Below, piece after piece: positions 8,828 through 18,514 of a stretch of DNA of 64,000 nucleotides (position 1 is the first letter of the stretch; each line of letters opens with the position of its first letter). The notes beneath the pieces were generated by a model. The model saw nothing but the letters and a program-made list of their open reading frames with translations, was not told the origin of the DNA and searched no databases. The DNA lies in the NCBI RefSeq assembly GCF_024730785.1, contig NZ_CP102830.1:1674001-1738000 (forward strand), read 5' to 3'. The translations under genes were made by a program, and so were the position numbers. The stretch is from Pseudomonas sp. LS44. Lineage in GTDB: Bacteria; Pseudomonadota; Gammaproteobacteria; Pseudomonadales; Pseudomonadaceae.

Positions 8828-10072
8828 ATGTTCAGACCGCTGTCCGTGTTCATCGGCGCCCGTTATACGCGCGCTAAACGCCGCAATCATTTCGTCTCCT
8901 TCATCTCCCTGACCTCGATGATCGGTCTCGCCCTCGGCGTGCTGGTGATGATCGTGGTGTTGTCGGTCATGAACGGCTTTGACCATGAAATGCGTACCCG
9001 CGTCCTCGGCATGGTGCCGCACGCGACCCTCGAAGCGGCGCAGCCCATCAGCGACTGGCGCGAGATGGCCAACAAGATCAAGCGGCCACAGATCCTGGCG
9101 GTGGCGCCCTTTACGCAAATGCAGGGTTTGCTGACCAACGCCGGCCAGGTCGAAAAGGTGCTGATCAACGCCATCGATCCGCAGGAAGAGGGCAAGGTGT
9201 CAGTCATCGGCGAGTTCTTCCGGCAGGGCAGCTTGGACGATCTGAAGGCCGGCGGCTTTGGCATCGTCCTCGGCGACAAGGCGGCGGTCAAACTCGGCGT
9301 CGGCGTCGGTGACAAAGTGACCTTCGTCGCCCCAGAAGTGACGGTCACTCCAGCTGGCATGTTTCCGCGCATCAAGCGCTTCACCGTGGTCGGCATCTTT
9401 CACGTAGGCGCTGGCGAGATCGATGGCCATGTCGCCATGGCGCATTTGCAGGACATCGCCCGCCTGCATCGCTGGAAGCCGGAGCAGGTGCAGGGTCTGC
9501 GCCTGAAATTCGACGACTTGTTCAAGGCACCGCGCATTGCCTGGGGCATCGCCCAGCATCTCGGCCCTGACTACTACGCCCGCGACTGGACCCGTTCGCA
9601 CGGCAACCTATATCAGGCCATCCGCATGGAAAAGGCGATGATCGGCCTGCTGTTGCTGCTGATCGTCGCAGTCGCAGCGTTCAACATTATTTCCACGTTG
9701 GTCATGGTGGTGACCGACAAGAAAGGGGATATCGCCATCCTGCGTACCTTGGGCGCGACACCGTTGCAGATCATGCGCATCTTCATGGTCCAGGGCACGG
9801 TGATCGGCGTGATCGGTACCCTACTTGGCGCTGTGCTGGGGATTATTGCCGCGCTCAATGTCAGCAGTTGGATCGCCGCGCTGGAGCGTCTGCTGGGCAT
9901 CAAATTCCTCAACGCCGATGTGTATTTCATCGATTACCTGCCGTCGCAACTGATGCGCGCAGACGTCGTCATGGTGTGCGGCGCGGCATTGATTCTGAGT
10001 TTCTTCGCCACTCTTTATCCGGCCTGGCGTGCTGCGCGTACCCAGCCTGCGGAGGCGTTACGTTATGAGTAA
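8828..10072 (+). CDS. lolC: Lipoprotein-releasing ABC permease, LolC type (copy 1)
   Basis: Inner-membrane subunit that extracts mature lipoproteins and hands them to LolA. It is 414 aa: one N-terminal TM (after [20 protein letters not shown]), a large periplasmic domain, then three C-terminal TMs from about residue 275. A Hook-like loop [18 protein letters not shown] and the C-terminal QPAEALRYE are the LolC-type signatures. It overlaps lolD by 8 nt. It is closely similar to the third gene of the operon, which has the same length. The ATG at 8828 gives [19 protein letters not shown], matching its paralogue. Confidence 0.92.
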   Translation: MFRPLSVFIGARYTRAKRRNHFVSFISLTSMIGLALGVLVMIVVLSVMNGFDHEMRTRVLGMVPHATLEAAQPISDWREMANKIKRPQILAVAPFTQMQGLLTNAGQVEKVLINAIDPQEEGKVSVIGEFFRQGSLDDLKAGGFGIVLGDKAAVKLGVGVGDKVTFVAPEVTVTPAGMFPRIKRFTVVGIFHVGAGEIDGHVAMAHLQDIARLHRWKPEQVQGLRLKFDDLFKAPRIAWGIAQHLGPDYYARDWTRSHGNLYQAIRMEKAMIGLLLLLIVAVAAFNIISTLVMVVTDKKGDIAILRTLGATPLQIMRIFMVQGTVIGVIGTLLGAVLGIIAALNVSSWIAALERLLGIKFLNADVYFIDYLPSQLMRADVVMVCGAALILSFFATLYPAWRAARTQPAEALRYE

Positions 10073-10748
10073 GCAAGTGGTTCTGAGCTGCCGCAATCTT
10101 GGCAAGAGCTATGAAGAGGGCCCGCAGGCGGTGGTAGTGCTGGCCGGCCTCGATCTGGAATTGCAGGCGGGTGAGCGGGTGGCCATCGTGGGCAGTTCCG
10201 GTTCGGGCAAAAGCACCCTGCTGAACATGTTGGGCGGTCTCGATACGCCGAGTCAGGGCAGTGTCTGGTTGGCTGGTGAAGAACTCTCGGCTCTCGGCGA
10301 AAAGGCTCGCGGGTTGCTGCGTAATCGGCAGTTGGGATTTGTCTACCAGTTCCACCATCTGCTGGCGGAGTTCACTGCGCTGGAGAATGTCTGCATGCCG
10401 TTGCTGATTGGCAAGATGGCCATTCCCGCGGCGCGTGAACGGGCGGCGGCATTGCTGCAGCGGGTGGGTCTTGGTCACCGTCTGGATCACAAGCCAGCCG
10501 AATTGTCTGGCGGCGAGCGCCAGCGTGTGGCGATTGCCCGGGCATTGGTCAATCAGCCCGGCTTGGTCCTGCTCGATGAGCCGACCGGTAACCTCGATCA
10601 CCACACGGCGCAGGGCATTCAGGAGTTGATGCGCGAGCTGAGCAGTTCGTCGAACACCGCCTTCCTGGTGGTTACTCACGATCCCGAGCTGGCCGGGCAG
10701 ATGGATCGCATCCTGCGTCTGGAAGATGGCCGGCTGGTGGCGGCGTAA
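10065..10748 (+). CDS. lolD: Lipoprotein-releasing ABC ATPase LolD
   Basis: Cytoplasmic ATPase of the LolCDE complex, 227 aa. Walker A is GSSGSGKST (about residues 44-52), the signature [15 protein letters not shown] and Walker [13 protein letters not shown]; the Q-loop is near YQFHHLL. The ATG at 10065 lies inside the end of the preceding permease gene, an 8-nt overlap. It is followed 2 nt later by the second permease gene, so the three genes form one operon. Confidence 0.95.
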   Translation: MSKQVVLSCRNLGKSYEEGPQAVVVLAGLDLELQAGERVAIVGSSGSGKSTLLNMLGGLDTPSQGSVWLAGEELSALGEKARGLLRNRQLGFVYQFHHLLAEFTALENVCMPLLIGKMAIPAARERAAALLQRVGLGHRLDHKPAELSGGERQRVAIARALVNQPGLVLLDEPTGNLDHHTAQGIQELMRELSSSSNTAFLVVTHDPELAGQMDRILRLEDGRLVAA

Positions 10749-10750
10749 CC

Positions 10751-11995
10751 ATGTTCAGACCGATCTCGATCTTCATCGGCAGCCGCTACACGCGGGCCAA
10801 GCGGCGCAACCATTTCATTTCGTTTATCTCGCTGACCTCGATGATCGGCCTGGCCCTCGGTGTGTTGGCGATGATCGTGGTGCTGTCGGTGATGAACGGT
10901 TTCCAGCAGGAAATGAGTTCACGCATCCTCGGTATGGTCCCACATGCCACCATCGGCAATGCGCAACCGCTGAGCGATTGGCGCGCGGTAGCCAAAGTCG
11001 CCCAAGGTAACCCGCAAGTATTGGCTGCGGTGCCATTCGGCGAGTTGGATGGCATGTTGTCGTACAAGGGCGCCATGCAGTCGGTCCAGATCAACGGCAT
11101 CGATCCGCAGGAAGAGCCCAAGGTCTCGATCATCGGCCAGCACATCGTGCAAGGCAGTCTCGAGGCGCTCAAGCCTGGCGAATTCGGTGTGGTGATCGGC
11201 GAGATCACCGCGCGGCGGTTTCGCATCAATGTCGGCGACAAGCTGACTCTGATCGTTCCCGAAGTCAGTTCGGCGCCCGGTGGTATCACGCCACGTATGC
11301 AGCGGCTGAATGTGGTCGGGGTATTCAAAGTGGGTGCCGAGCTGGATGGCAATCTGGCGCTGATCAACGTGGCCGATGCCGCCGCCATGCAGCGTATGCA
11401 GCCTGGCCAAGTGCAGGGCGTGCGCCTGGCGCTGAAGGATCTGTATCAGGCGCCACAGGTTGCCGCGGCGGTTGCCGCGAAGCTGGGTGACGGCTATACG
11501 GCGAGCGACTGGACGCAGACTCAGGGCAGCCTGTTCAGTGCGATGAAGATGGAGAAGACCATGATCGGTCTGCTGCTGCTGCTGATCGTAGCAGTGGCGG
11601 CGTTCAACATCATCGCCACGTTGATCATGGTGGTCGCCGACAAGGGTGGCGACATTGCCATCCTGCGGACCCTCGGTGCGACGCCGGGGCAGATCATGGC
11701 CACTTTCGTGGTGCAGGGGTCGATCATCGGCGTGGTCGGCACCACGATCGGTACGGTGCTTGGGGTAATCGCTGCGCTGAACGTCAGCAGCCTGGTCGGC
11801 TGGCTGGAGCAGGTCAGCGGCCAGCGCATTTTCAGTTCCGATGTGTATTTCATCAGTACCTTGCCATCCGATCTGCAAGGTTTCGATGTATTGCTGATCG
11901 CCGTGGCGGCGCTCAGCTTGAGTTTCCTGGCCACCCTCTATCCGTCTTGGCGAGCCGCGCAGATTCAGCCTGCCGAAGCGTTGCGCTACGAATAA
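10751..11995 (+). CDS. lolE: Lipoprotein-releasing ABC permease (copy 2; annotated LolE in syntenic genomes but LolC-like)
   Basis: 414 aa, the same length and topology as copy 1, with nearly the same first 40 residues and the same TM block ([18 protein letters not shown]). Its Hook-equivalent loop reads APGGITPRMQRLNVVGVF and it ends QPAEALRYE, again like LolC. LolE of E. coli lacks that loop and tail (from memory). By position it is the lolE of the Pseudomonas operon; by motif it looks like a duplicated LolC/LolF-type subunit. It ends 5 nt before a strong bidirectional terminator. Confidence 0.9.
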   Translation: MFRPISIFIGSRYTRAKRRNHFISFISLTSMIGLALGVLAMIVVLSVMNGFQQEMSSRILGMVPHATIGNAQPLSDWRAVAKVAQGNPQVLAAVPFGELDGMLSYKGAMQSVQINGIDPQEEPKVSIIGQHIVQGSLEALKPGEFGVVIGEITARRFRINVGDKLTLIVPEVSSAPGGITPRMQRLNVVGVFKVGAELDGNLALINVADAAAMQRMQPGQVQGVRLALKDLYQAPQVAAAVAAKLGDGYTASDWTQTQGSLFSAMKMEKTMIGLLLLLIVAVAAFNIIATLIMVVADKGGDIAILRTLGATPGQIMATFVVQGSIIGVVGTTIGTVLGVIAALNVSSLVGWLEQVSGQRIFSSDVYFISTLPSDLQGFDVLLIAVAALSLSFLATLYPSWRAAQIQPAEALRYE

Positions 11996-12000
11996 GCCAT

Positions 12001-12030
12001 AAAAAACGCCGCTGTTGAGCGGCGTTTTTT
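12001..12030. terminator. Bidirectional terminator between the lol operon and the DUF2062 gene
   Basis: The 13-bp perfect stem AAAAAACGCCGCT / AGCGGCGTTTTTT with loop GTTG separates two converging genes. Confidence 0.92.
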
Positions 12031-12589
12031 ATTCTGCGCCCAGGCGTCGCGCCTTGCGTCGCTTGTCCCAGCTGCGTTGCACCCACCAGCGCCAATACAG
12101 CATGGTCAGCACATAGCCAACCAGAGCGGCGAGCAGGCCGCAGACAATTGAGCCCACCAGAAATGGTTGCAGGATCGGCTTCCACATCAGCTGAATCAGT
12201 TCCCATGACGGCTCATCGAAGAACCGACTGATGCGCGGCCACACCTGCGTGCTGATCTGCCCGGCCGGTACTTGCATGACCCACGCGCCGAGCTTGTAAG
12301 TGCAGTAAAAAACCGGCGGCATGGTGATGGGGTTGGTCAGCCAGACCAAGCCCACCGAAATGGGCAAGTTGCCCCGTACCGGCAGGGCCAGGGTGGCTGC
12401 CAGCAGCATCTGCATGGGAATGGGAATAAACGCGGCGAACAACCCGACTGCCATGGCGCGCGATACCGAGTGTCGATTGAGGTGCCAAAGATTCGGATCG
12501 TGCATCAAACTGCCAAGAAAACGCAGCGACTTGTGCTCGCGGATACTTTGCGGATTGGGCATGTAGCGCTTGAACAGACGTCGCGGCAT
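12029..12589 (-). CDS. DUF2062 membrane protein
   Basis: Short inner-membrane protein of unknown function, about 186 aa. It has the conserved N-terminal half RRLFKRYMPNPQSIREH, then SRAMAVGLFAAFIPIPMQM (a TM with the typical G-x-F-x-x-x-I-P-x-P-x-Q pattern) and WLTNPITMPPVFY, then a C-terminal TM pair ending in basic residues. I prefer the ATG at 12589 (MPRRLFKR), with CGAGAA upstream; a second ATG two codons earlier (12595) is possible. Its stop lies at the edge of the shared terminator. Confidence 0.85.
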   Translation of the reverse strand: MPRRLFKRYMPNPQSIREHKSLRFLGSLMHDPNLWHLNRHSVSRAMAVGLFAAFIPIPMQMLLAATLALPVRGNLPISVGLVWLTNPITMPPVFYCTYKLGAWVMQVPAGQISTQVWPRISRFFDEPSWELIQLMWKPILQPFLVGSIVCGLLAALVGYVLTMLYWRWWVQRSWDKRRKARRLGAE

Positions 12590-12713
12590 GAGCATTCTCG
12601 GGCAGGCATAAAGCCTGGGTATTATGCATGGATTGCACGGCGATCAAGTCGGCACTTTGTGACAACAGATAAGTGTTTGATGCAGCGACCCAAGGATGGG
12701 TCAGGAGTAATTC

Positions 12714-14939
12714 ATGCGAACAGGGATGTTGGCGTTGGCGGCCGGGCTGCTGACGCTGCGGTTTCTGCCGGAGCTGCCACCCGCCTGGCTGCTGGGCGTT
12801 CTTCCGCTGTTGGGTTTGATGCTGCTGCCGTTTCGCAGCTATCCGTTGGCCTTCTTCCTGTTCGGTTTCAGCTGGGCCTGCGCCTCGGCGCAATGGGCGC
12901 TGGACGATCGTCTGGCGCCTGAACTGGACGGCAATACGCTATGGCTGCAAGGCCTGGTGGTTGGTCTGCCGGAGCAGGGTGATGGGGTGGTGCGCTTTCA
13001 GCTTGGACAGCCCGAGTCGCGGCGCGCCTTTCTACCCCAACGCCTACGGCTGGCCTGGTACGGCGGCCCGGCATTGCAAGCGGGTGAGCGCTGGCGGTTG
13101 GCGGTCAAGCTCAAGCGCGGTCATGGCATGGTTAATCCACAGGGCTTCGATTACGAAGCCTGGTTGCTGGCACAGCGGGTTGGCGGCACCGGCACCGTCA
13201 AACACGGTGAGCGGATCAGCCCAGCCAACGGGCCTTCCGCCTGGCGCGATGCATTGCGTCAGCGGATGCTCAAGGTTTACGCGTTTGGTCGTCAGGGTGG
13301 CTTGGTGGCCTTGGTAATCGGCGACGGCTCGGGATTGTCGGTGGCCGACTGGCGATTGCTGCAGGACACCGGCACGGTGCACCTGATGGTGATTTCCGGT
13401 CAGCATGTGGCGATGCTGGCGGCCCTGGTTTACGCCTTGATCGTCGCCCTGGCGCGCCTCGGTTGGTGGCCCCCATCCTGGCCATGGCTGCCGTGGGCCT
13501 GCGCGCTATCGTTCGCCGTGGCGCTCGGCTATGGCGTGCTGGCCGGTTTCGAGGTCCCGGTGCGCCGCGCCTGCGTGATGATCGCCATGGTACTGATCTG
13601 GCGGCTGCGCTACCGCCATCTTGGCGTCTGGTTGCCCTGGTTGCTGGCGCTTAACGGCGTGCTATTGCTGGAGCCGCTGGCCAGTCTGCAAGCTGGTTTC
13701 TGGCTGTCGTTTGGCGCTGTCGCGGTGTTGATGCTGGTCTTCGCCGGTCGCCTCGGACCGTGGAGTTGGTGGCGGAGCTGGGGCAGGGCGCAATGGACCA
13801 TGGCCATCGGTCTGCTGCCGGCGCTGCTGGCTTTAGGCTTGCCGGTCAGTGCCAGCGGGCCGTTGGCTAACTTGATTGCAGTTCCTTGGGTGAGCTTTCT
13901 GGTAGTGCCGTTGGCGCTGCTCGGCACGCTATTGCTGCCGTTATTCGGGTTGGGCGATGGGCTGTTGTGGCTGGCGGGCGGCCTGTTGGAGTTGCTTTTT
14001 CAACTGCTAGCCTGGATCGCCAGTTGGCTACCGGCCTGGTCGGCGCCGGCTATTCCTTGGTGGGCGTGGCTATTGGGTGCTGCAGGCGCACTGCTTATCC
14101 TTCTGCCGACGGGCATGCCGTTGCGCGCGCTAGGACTGGCATTGCTTTTGCCGATGCTGCGGCCACCGATCGATACTCCCGCGCCAGGACGACTGGACGC
14201 CTGGGTATTGGATGTCGGTCAAGGGTTAGCCGTTGCCTTGCGCACGCAGCACCATGCACTTCTATACGACAGCGGGCCGCGTTATGGCGAATTCGATAGC
14301 GGCGAGCGGGTGGTGCTGCCTTCCCTGCGCACGCTTGGCGTTGATCGTTTGGACCTGATGCTGATTAGCCACGCCGACACCGATCACGCCGGCGGTGCGC
14401 TCAGCGTGCAGCGCGGCATGTCGGTCGATCGGGTGCTCAGTGGTGAGCCCGCGGCGCTGGCACCGTCATTGCGCGCTGAGCTGTGTGTCGATGGCAGCAC
14501 CTGGCGGTGGGATGAAGTGAGTTTCACGACCTGGCGTTGGCCGTCGGCTGTCGAAGGCAATCCGGCCAGTTGCGTGCTGCAAATCGAGGCGAACGGTGAG
14601 CGTCTGTTGCTGACCGGTGATATCGATGCCGGCGCCGAGCGCGCGTTGCTCGCTGCCGGTCGCGACATCCGCGCCGATTGGCTGTTGGCGCCGCATCACG
14701 GCAGTCGCAGCTCGTCCTCAATGGGTTTTCTCAAGGCCGTCCAACCGCAAGCGGTGCTGATTTCCCGTGGCGCCAACAACACCTTCGGTCATCCGCATCC
14801 GCAGAGTCTGGCCCGCTATCAGGCGCTGGGCATCCCGACTTACGACACGGTTGTGACCGGCGCTCAACGTATTCAGTTGGGGGCTAACGACACCTTGTAC
14901 GGGTTGCGTGAACAGCGTCGATTCTGGCGGGAAAAATGA
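12714..14939 (+). CDS. comEC: ComEC/Rec2 DNA-uptake channel protein
   Basis: Inner-membrane channel for single-stranded DNA import in natural transformation. It is 741 aa, full length: several TMs and a DUF4131-like N-terminal part, a Competence domain (GLVALVIGDGSGLSVADW then LMVISGQHVAMLAALV), and a C-terminal metallo-beta-lactamase-like domain with VLDVGQGLAVAL, the SHADTDHAGG metal motif and LLAPHHGSRSSSS. No disruption is visible, so the gene seems functional, but competence cannot be inferred from this gene alone. It stands alone between the DUF2062 gene and the exbB operon. Confidence 0.93.
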   Translation: MRTGMLALAAGLLTLRFLPELPPAWLLGVLPLLGLMLLPFRSYPLAFFLFGFSWACASAQWALDDRLAPELDGNTLWLQGLVVGLPEQGDGVVRFQLGQPESRRAFLPQRLRLAWYGGPALQAGERWRLAVKLKRGHGMVNPQGFDYEAWLLAQRVGGTGTVKHGERISPANGPSAWRDALRQRMLKVYAFGRQGGLVALVIGDGSGLSVADWRLLQDTGTVHLMVISGQHVAMLAALVYALIVALARLGWWPPSWPWLPWACALSFAVALGYGVLAGFEVPVRRACVMIAMVLIWRLRYRHLGVWLPWLLALNGVLLLEPLASLQAGFWLSFGAVAVLMLVFAGRLGPWSWWRSWGRAQWTMAIGLLPALLALGLPVSASGPLANLIAVPWVSFLVVPLALLGTLLLPLFGLGDGLLWLAGGLLELLFQLLAWIASWLPAWSAPAIPWWAWLLGAAGALLILLPTGMPLRALGLALLLPMLRPPIDTPAPGRLDAWVLDVGQGLAVALRTQHHALLYDSGPRYGEFDSGERVVLPSLRTLGVDRLDLMLISHADTDHAGGALSVQRGMSVDRVLSGEPAALAPSLRAELCVDGSTWRWDEVSFTTWRWPSAVEGNPASCVLQIEANGERLLLTGDIDAGAERALLAAGRDIRADWLLAPHHGSRSSSSMGFLKAVQPQAVLISRGANNTFGHPHPQSLARYQALGIPTYDTVVTGAQRIQLGANDTLYGLREQRRFWREK

Positions 14940-15010
14940 GAACGGCGGCGGTCGGCGGGCACCGCACCCTATGCTAGAGTGGCGCCACTTTTCCAAGGGG
15001 AATCAATGCC

Positions 15011-15646
15011 GTGTGGGAACTGATTAAAGCAGGCGGCTGGATGATGCTGCCGATTATTCTCTGTTCTATTGCTGCCATGGGCATCATCGTCGAGCGCCTG
15101 TGGACCTTGCGTGTGAGCAGGGTTTCGCCGCCGCAATTGCTGGGGCAAGTCTGGCTGCTGATCAAGAACAAGCAGTTGAATGCGCAGAAACTCAAGGAAA
15201 TCCGCCAGTCCTCGCCGCTGGGTGAGGTGCTGGCGGCAGGCTTGGCCAACTCCAAGCATGGTCGCGAGATCATGAAAGAGTGCATTGAAGAGGCCGCTAG
15301 CCGAGTCATCCATGAGCTGGAACGTTACCTCAATGCCCTGGGTACCATCGCCGCCATGGGACCATTGCTCGGTCTGCTCGGCACGGTATTCGGCATGATC
15401 GATATTTTCAGTGGCTTCATGGGCAGCGGCGCCGCCAACGCGCCGATGCTCGCCGGCGGTATCGGCAAAGCGTTGGTAACCACCGCCGCGGGTCTGATCG
15501 TGGCGATTCCGGCGGTGTTCTTCCATCGCTATCTGCTGCGCCGGGTCGATGAATTGGTGATCGCCATGGAACAGGAGGCGATCAAGCTGGTGGAGGTGGT
15601 GCAGGGCAATCGTGAAGTCGATTTTGCCGAGGTGCCCAAAGCGTGA
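15011..15646 (+). CDS. exbB: MotA/TolQ/ExbB-family proton channel protein
   Basis: Inner-membrane stator-type subunit that with ExbD couples proton flow to envelope work. It is 211 aa. TM1 follows MWELIKAGGWMMLPIILC; the conserved pair of TMs covers LNALGTIAAMGPLLGLLGTVFGMIDIF and KALVTTAAGLIVAIPAVFF. The GTG at 15011 is supported by AAGGGG at 14995-15000. It overlaps exbD by 4 nt and heads the operon to murB. It is not next to TonB or Tol genes, so the partner is unclear. Confidence 0.9.
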   Translation: MWELIKAGGWMMLPIILCSIAAMGIIVERLWTLRVSRVSPPQLLGQVWLLIKNKQLNAQKLKEIRQSSPLGEVLAAGLANSKHGREIMKECIEEAASRVIHELERYLNALGTIAAMGPLLGLLGTVFGMIDIFSGFMGSGAANAPMLAGGIGKALVTTAAGLIVAIPAVFFHRYLLRRVDELVIAMEQEAIKLVEVVQGNREVDFAEVPKA

Positions 15647-16083
15647 AATTCCGCCGCAGGGCGGGCAATGTGGCCCGCGAAGAGGTGTTTCTCAACCTCA
15701 CGTCGATGATCGATGTGATCTTCGTGTTGCTGCTGTTTTTCGTGGTCACCACCACCTTTAGCCGTCCGACCCAACTGAAGGTCGATTTGCCCGAGGCGGC
15801 CAGCGCCACACCTGCCGAAGACACCGAGCTGAAACAGCTCGAAGTCGCGATCAACGCCGAGGGCACCTATTCGCTGAATGGCCAAGTGCTGGCGAAAAGC
15901 GATCTGAGCACTTTGATGGCGGCCATGCAGAAAGAGTCGGAAGGCGACAGCAGCCTGCCGCTGACCATCAGCGCCGACGGAAAGACCCCTCATCAATCAG
16001 TAGTGACCGCCATGGATGCGGCCGGCAAGCTCGGTTTCAGTCATTTGCGCATCACCACCGTCGAGGCCCAGGCGGCGCCCTGA
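15643..16083 (+). CDS. exbD: ExbD/TolR-family protein
   Basis: 146 aa. One N-terminal TM contains the family Asp ([21 protein letters not shown]), followed by a periplasmic domain. It starts with GTG inside the end of exbB (4-nt overlap), and its TGA shares a base with the lpxK ATG. It is likely the obligate partner of the preceding ExbB. Confidence 0.9.
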   Translation: MKFRRRAGNVAREEVFLNLTSMIDVIFVLLLFFVVTTTFSRPTQLKVDLPEAASATPAEDTELKQLEVAINAEGTYSLNGQVLAKSDLSTLMAAMQKESEGDSSLPLTISADGKTPHQSVVTAMDAAGKLGFSHLRITTVEAQAAP

Positions 16084-17087
16084 TGGCTCTGGCTGATCGT
16101 CTGCTTGCGGCCTGGTACGACGGCCACCCAGCGCTGCACGTGTTGCGTCCGCTGGAGGCCATTTATCGCGCCGTGGTATGCCGCAAGCGCCAGCGCTTTC
16201 TCGCGGGTGAACTGCCCACCTACCGCGCTCCGGTCCCCGTCGTGGTGGTCGGCAATATCACCGTCGGCGGCACCGGTAAGACGCCGCTGATCCTCTGGTT
16301 GATCGAGCATTGCCGCCAGCGTGGCCTGCGGGTTGGGGTGGTCAGTCGCGGTTATGGCGCCAAGCCTGCGCATTTCCCCTGGCGGGTTGAAGCCGATCAG
16401 AGCGCGACCGTCGCCGGTGATGAGCCCCTGCTGATCGTTCAGCGTACCGGCGTTCCGCTGATGATCGATCCGGATCGCTCGCAGGCAGTCCGCGCTTTGC
16501 TTGAGTCCGAATCGCTGGATCTGATTCTGTGTGACGACGGCCTGCAGCACTACCGCTTGGCTCGCGATCTGGAACTGGTGCTGATCGATGCCGCGCGCGG
16601 TCTGGGAAACGGCCGTTGTCTACCGGCCGGCCCGCTGCGCGAGCCGCTCGAGCGTCTAGAAAGTGTCGATGCGCGGCTCTTCAATGGTGGCGCCGCTGAT
16701 ACGGGAGAGGGCTATGCGCTCCAATTGCGCCCAACCGCGTTGGTCAATCTGGCCAGCGATCAGCGCGTGCCGCTCGACCATTTCGCCGCCGGGCAAGCGC
16801 TGCATGCGGTGGCTGGGATCGGCAATCCGCAGCGTTTCTTCAACACGCTCGAAGCGCTAAACTGGCGGCCAATCCCGCATCCCTTCGCCGATCACGCGCA
16901 ATACAGTAAGCCTGCGCTGACGTTCACTCCGCCATTGCCGCTGCTGATGACCGAGAAGGATGCCGTTAAGTGCCGAAGCTTCGCTGCAGCCGACTGGTGG
17001 TATCTGGCAATTGACGCCGCCCCTTCGGAAGCCTTCGTTACTTGGTTCGATGCGCAATTGGCACGCCTGCTGCCCATGCGCCCCTGA
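16083..17087 (+). CDS. lpxK: Tetraacyldisaccharide 4'-kinase LpxK
   Basis: Phosphorylates the lipid A disaccharide at the 4' position on the inner-membrane cytoplasmic face. It is 334 aa with an N-terminal hydrophobic/amphipathic segment and the P-loop [13 protein letters not shown] (about 55-67), then VVSRGYGAK and the conserved [17 protein letters not shown]. Here it pairs with exbBD instead of msbA. Its start overlaps the exbD stop by 1 nt. Confidence 0.95.
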   Translation: MALADRLLAAWYDGHPALHVLRPLEAIYRAVVCRKRQRFLAGELPTYRAPVPVVVVGNITVGGTGKTPLILWLIEHCRQRGLRVGVVSRGYGAKPAHFPWRVEADQSATVAGDEPLLIVQRTGVPLMIDPDRSQAVRALLESESLDLILCDDGLQHYRLARDLELVLIDAARGLGNGRCLPAGPLREPLERLESVDARLFNGGAADTGEGYALQLRPTALVNLASDQRVPLDHFAAGQALHAVAGIGNPQRFFNTLEALNWRPIPHPFADHAQYSKPALTFTPPLPLLMTEKDAVKCRSFAAADWWYLAIDAAPSEAFVTWFDAQLARLLPMRP

Positions 17088-17103
17088 CTTCAAAGGATCT
17101 TCG

Positions 17104-17289
17104 ATGGACCCGAAATTGCTGGATATTCTCGCCTGCCCGATTACCAAGGGCCCGCTCAAACTCAGCGAAGATAAGTCCGAGCTGATCAGCAAAGGCGCCG
17201 GGCTGGCGTTTCCCATCCGTGAAGGCATCCCGGTGATGCTGGAAAGTGAAGCGCGCCCCCTCACGGCGGAAGAGCGGCTGGAGAAATGA
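17104..17289 (+). CDS. Trm112-like/YcaR family small protein
   Basis: 61 aa: [20 protein letters not shown], then [16 protein letters not shown]. The fold is that of the Trm112/UPF0434 family found between lpxK and kdsB in many gammaproteobacteria. Of the usual CPxCKGPL pair only the first Cys remains (CPITKGPL), so zinc binding at this site is unlikely. It overlaps the kdsB start by 4 nt. No function is assigned. Confidence 0.88.
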   Translation: MDPKLLDILACPITKGPLKLSEDKSELISKGAGLAFPIREGIPVMLESEARPLTAEERLEK

Positions 17290-18050
17290 GCCAGGCGTTC
17301 ACCGTGGTCATTCCTGCCCGTTACGCGTCGACTCGCCTGCCGGGTAAGCCCTTGCAGGACATCGCTGGCAAGCCAATGGTCCAGCATGTCTGGGAGCAGG
17401 CGCGCAAAAGCCAGGCCCAGCGGGTGATCGTTGCCACCGACGATGCGCGCATCGTCGAGGTGTGCCAGGGTTTCGGCGCTGACGTACTGCTGACCCGCGA
17501 GGATCACAACTCGGGCACCGACCGCCTGGCCGAGGTGGCCAGTCAACTGGGGTTGTCTGGTGATGCCGTCGTCGTCAATGTCCAAGGCGATGAGCCGATG
17601 ATCCCGCCGGTGATCATCGACCAGGTGGCAGCCAATCTGCTCGCCCACGCCGAGGCGGCGATCTCCACTTTGGCCGAGCCGATCGATGCGGCGGCGACCC
17701 TGTTCAATCCCAATGTGGTCAAGGTCTTGACCGATATCAATGGCCTGGCACTGACCTTCAGTCGCGCGCCATTGCCTTGGGCGCGGGATGATTTCGCGGT
17801 CAGCCGGGAACAGTTGCCCGCCGGCATACCTTATCGCCGGCATATTGGCATCTATGCCTACCGTGCCCAGTTTCTTCATGACTTCGTCACTTGGGGCCCA
17901 TGCTGGCTGGAGAACTGTGAGAGCCTGGAGCAGCTCCGAGCGCTATGGCACGGCGTGCGAATTCATGTGGCCGATGCCTTGCAGGCGCCGCCAACCGGCG
18001 TCGATACGGCGGAAGACCTTGAGCGCGTCCGCCGCCTGTTGGGGGCTTGA
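17286..18050 (+). CDS. kdsB: 3-deoxy-manno-octulosonate cytidylyltransferase KdsB
   Basis: Activates KDO as CMP-KDO for lipopolysaccharide core assembly. It is 254 aa, full length. The nucleotide-binding N-terminus is [17 protein letters not shown], followed by [23 protein letters not shown] and [11 protein letters not shown]. It is coupled to its neighbours by ATGA upstream and TGATG downstream overlaps. Confidence 0.96.
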   Translation: MSQAFTVVIPARYASTRLPGKPLQDIAGKPMVQHVWEQARKSQAQRVIVATDDARIVEVCQGFGADVLLTREDHNSGTDRLAEVASQLGLSGDAVVVNVQGDEPMIPPVIIDQVAANLLAHAEAAISTLAEPIDAAATLFNPNVVKVLTDINGLALTFSRAPLPWARDDFAVSREQLPAGIPYRRHIGIYAYRAQFLHDFVTWGPCWLENCESLEQLRALWHGVRIHVADALQAPPTGVDTAEDLERVRRLLGA

Positions 18051-18514
18051 TGCGCGTTCTGTTCGTTTGCTTGGGCAATATCTGTCGCTCGCCGACTGCC
18101 GAAGGCGTTTTTCGTCGCAAGCTCAGTGAGGCGGGGCTGGCAGAGCGGGTGACGGTCGACTCGGCCGGCACTGGCGATTGGCATATCGGTAAGGCGGCGG
18201 ATGCCCGTACCAGCTTGGCTGCTCGCCAACGGGGTTACGATCTGTCCGCGCTACGTGCGCGGCAAGTCGAAGTGGCGGATTTTTCCCGCTTCGATCTGAT
18301 CCTCGCCATGGATCACAGTAACTTGCGCGATCTGCAGCGCATGCAGCCGGCCGTGGCGCAGGCCGAACTGGACCTCTATCTGCGCCGCTATGACCTGCCT
18401 CTCGATGAGGTGCCTGACCCGTATTACGGTGGCGCTGACGGTTTTGAGCAGGTCTTGGATCTGATCGAGCAAGCCAGCGATGCGCTGCTCGCCGAAGTGC
18501 GGCAACGGCTATGA
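18050..18514 (+). CDS. ptpA: Low-molecular-weight protein tyrosine phosphatase
   Basis: 154 aa, cytosolic. The phosphatase P-loop is CLGNICRSPTAEG (C7, R13) and the acid loop is VPDPYYGGADGFEQ. The ATG at 18050 shares a base with the kdsB stop; a TTG one codon earlier is also in frame. It ends with a 4-nt overlap into murB. Family members act on tyrosine kinases or regulators of polysaccharide synthesis; the target here is not known. Confidence 0.93.
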   Translation: MRVLFVCLGNICRSPTAEGVFRRKLSEAGLAERVTVDSAGTGDWHIGKAADARTSLAARQRGYDLSALRARQVEVADFSRFDLILAMDHSNLRDLQRMQPAVAQAELDLYLRRYDLPLDEVPDPYYGGADGFEQVLDLIEQASDALLAEVRQRL

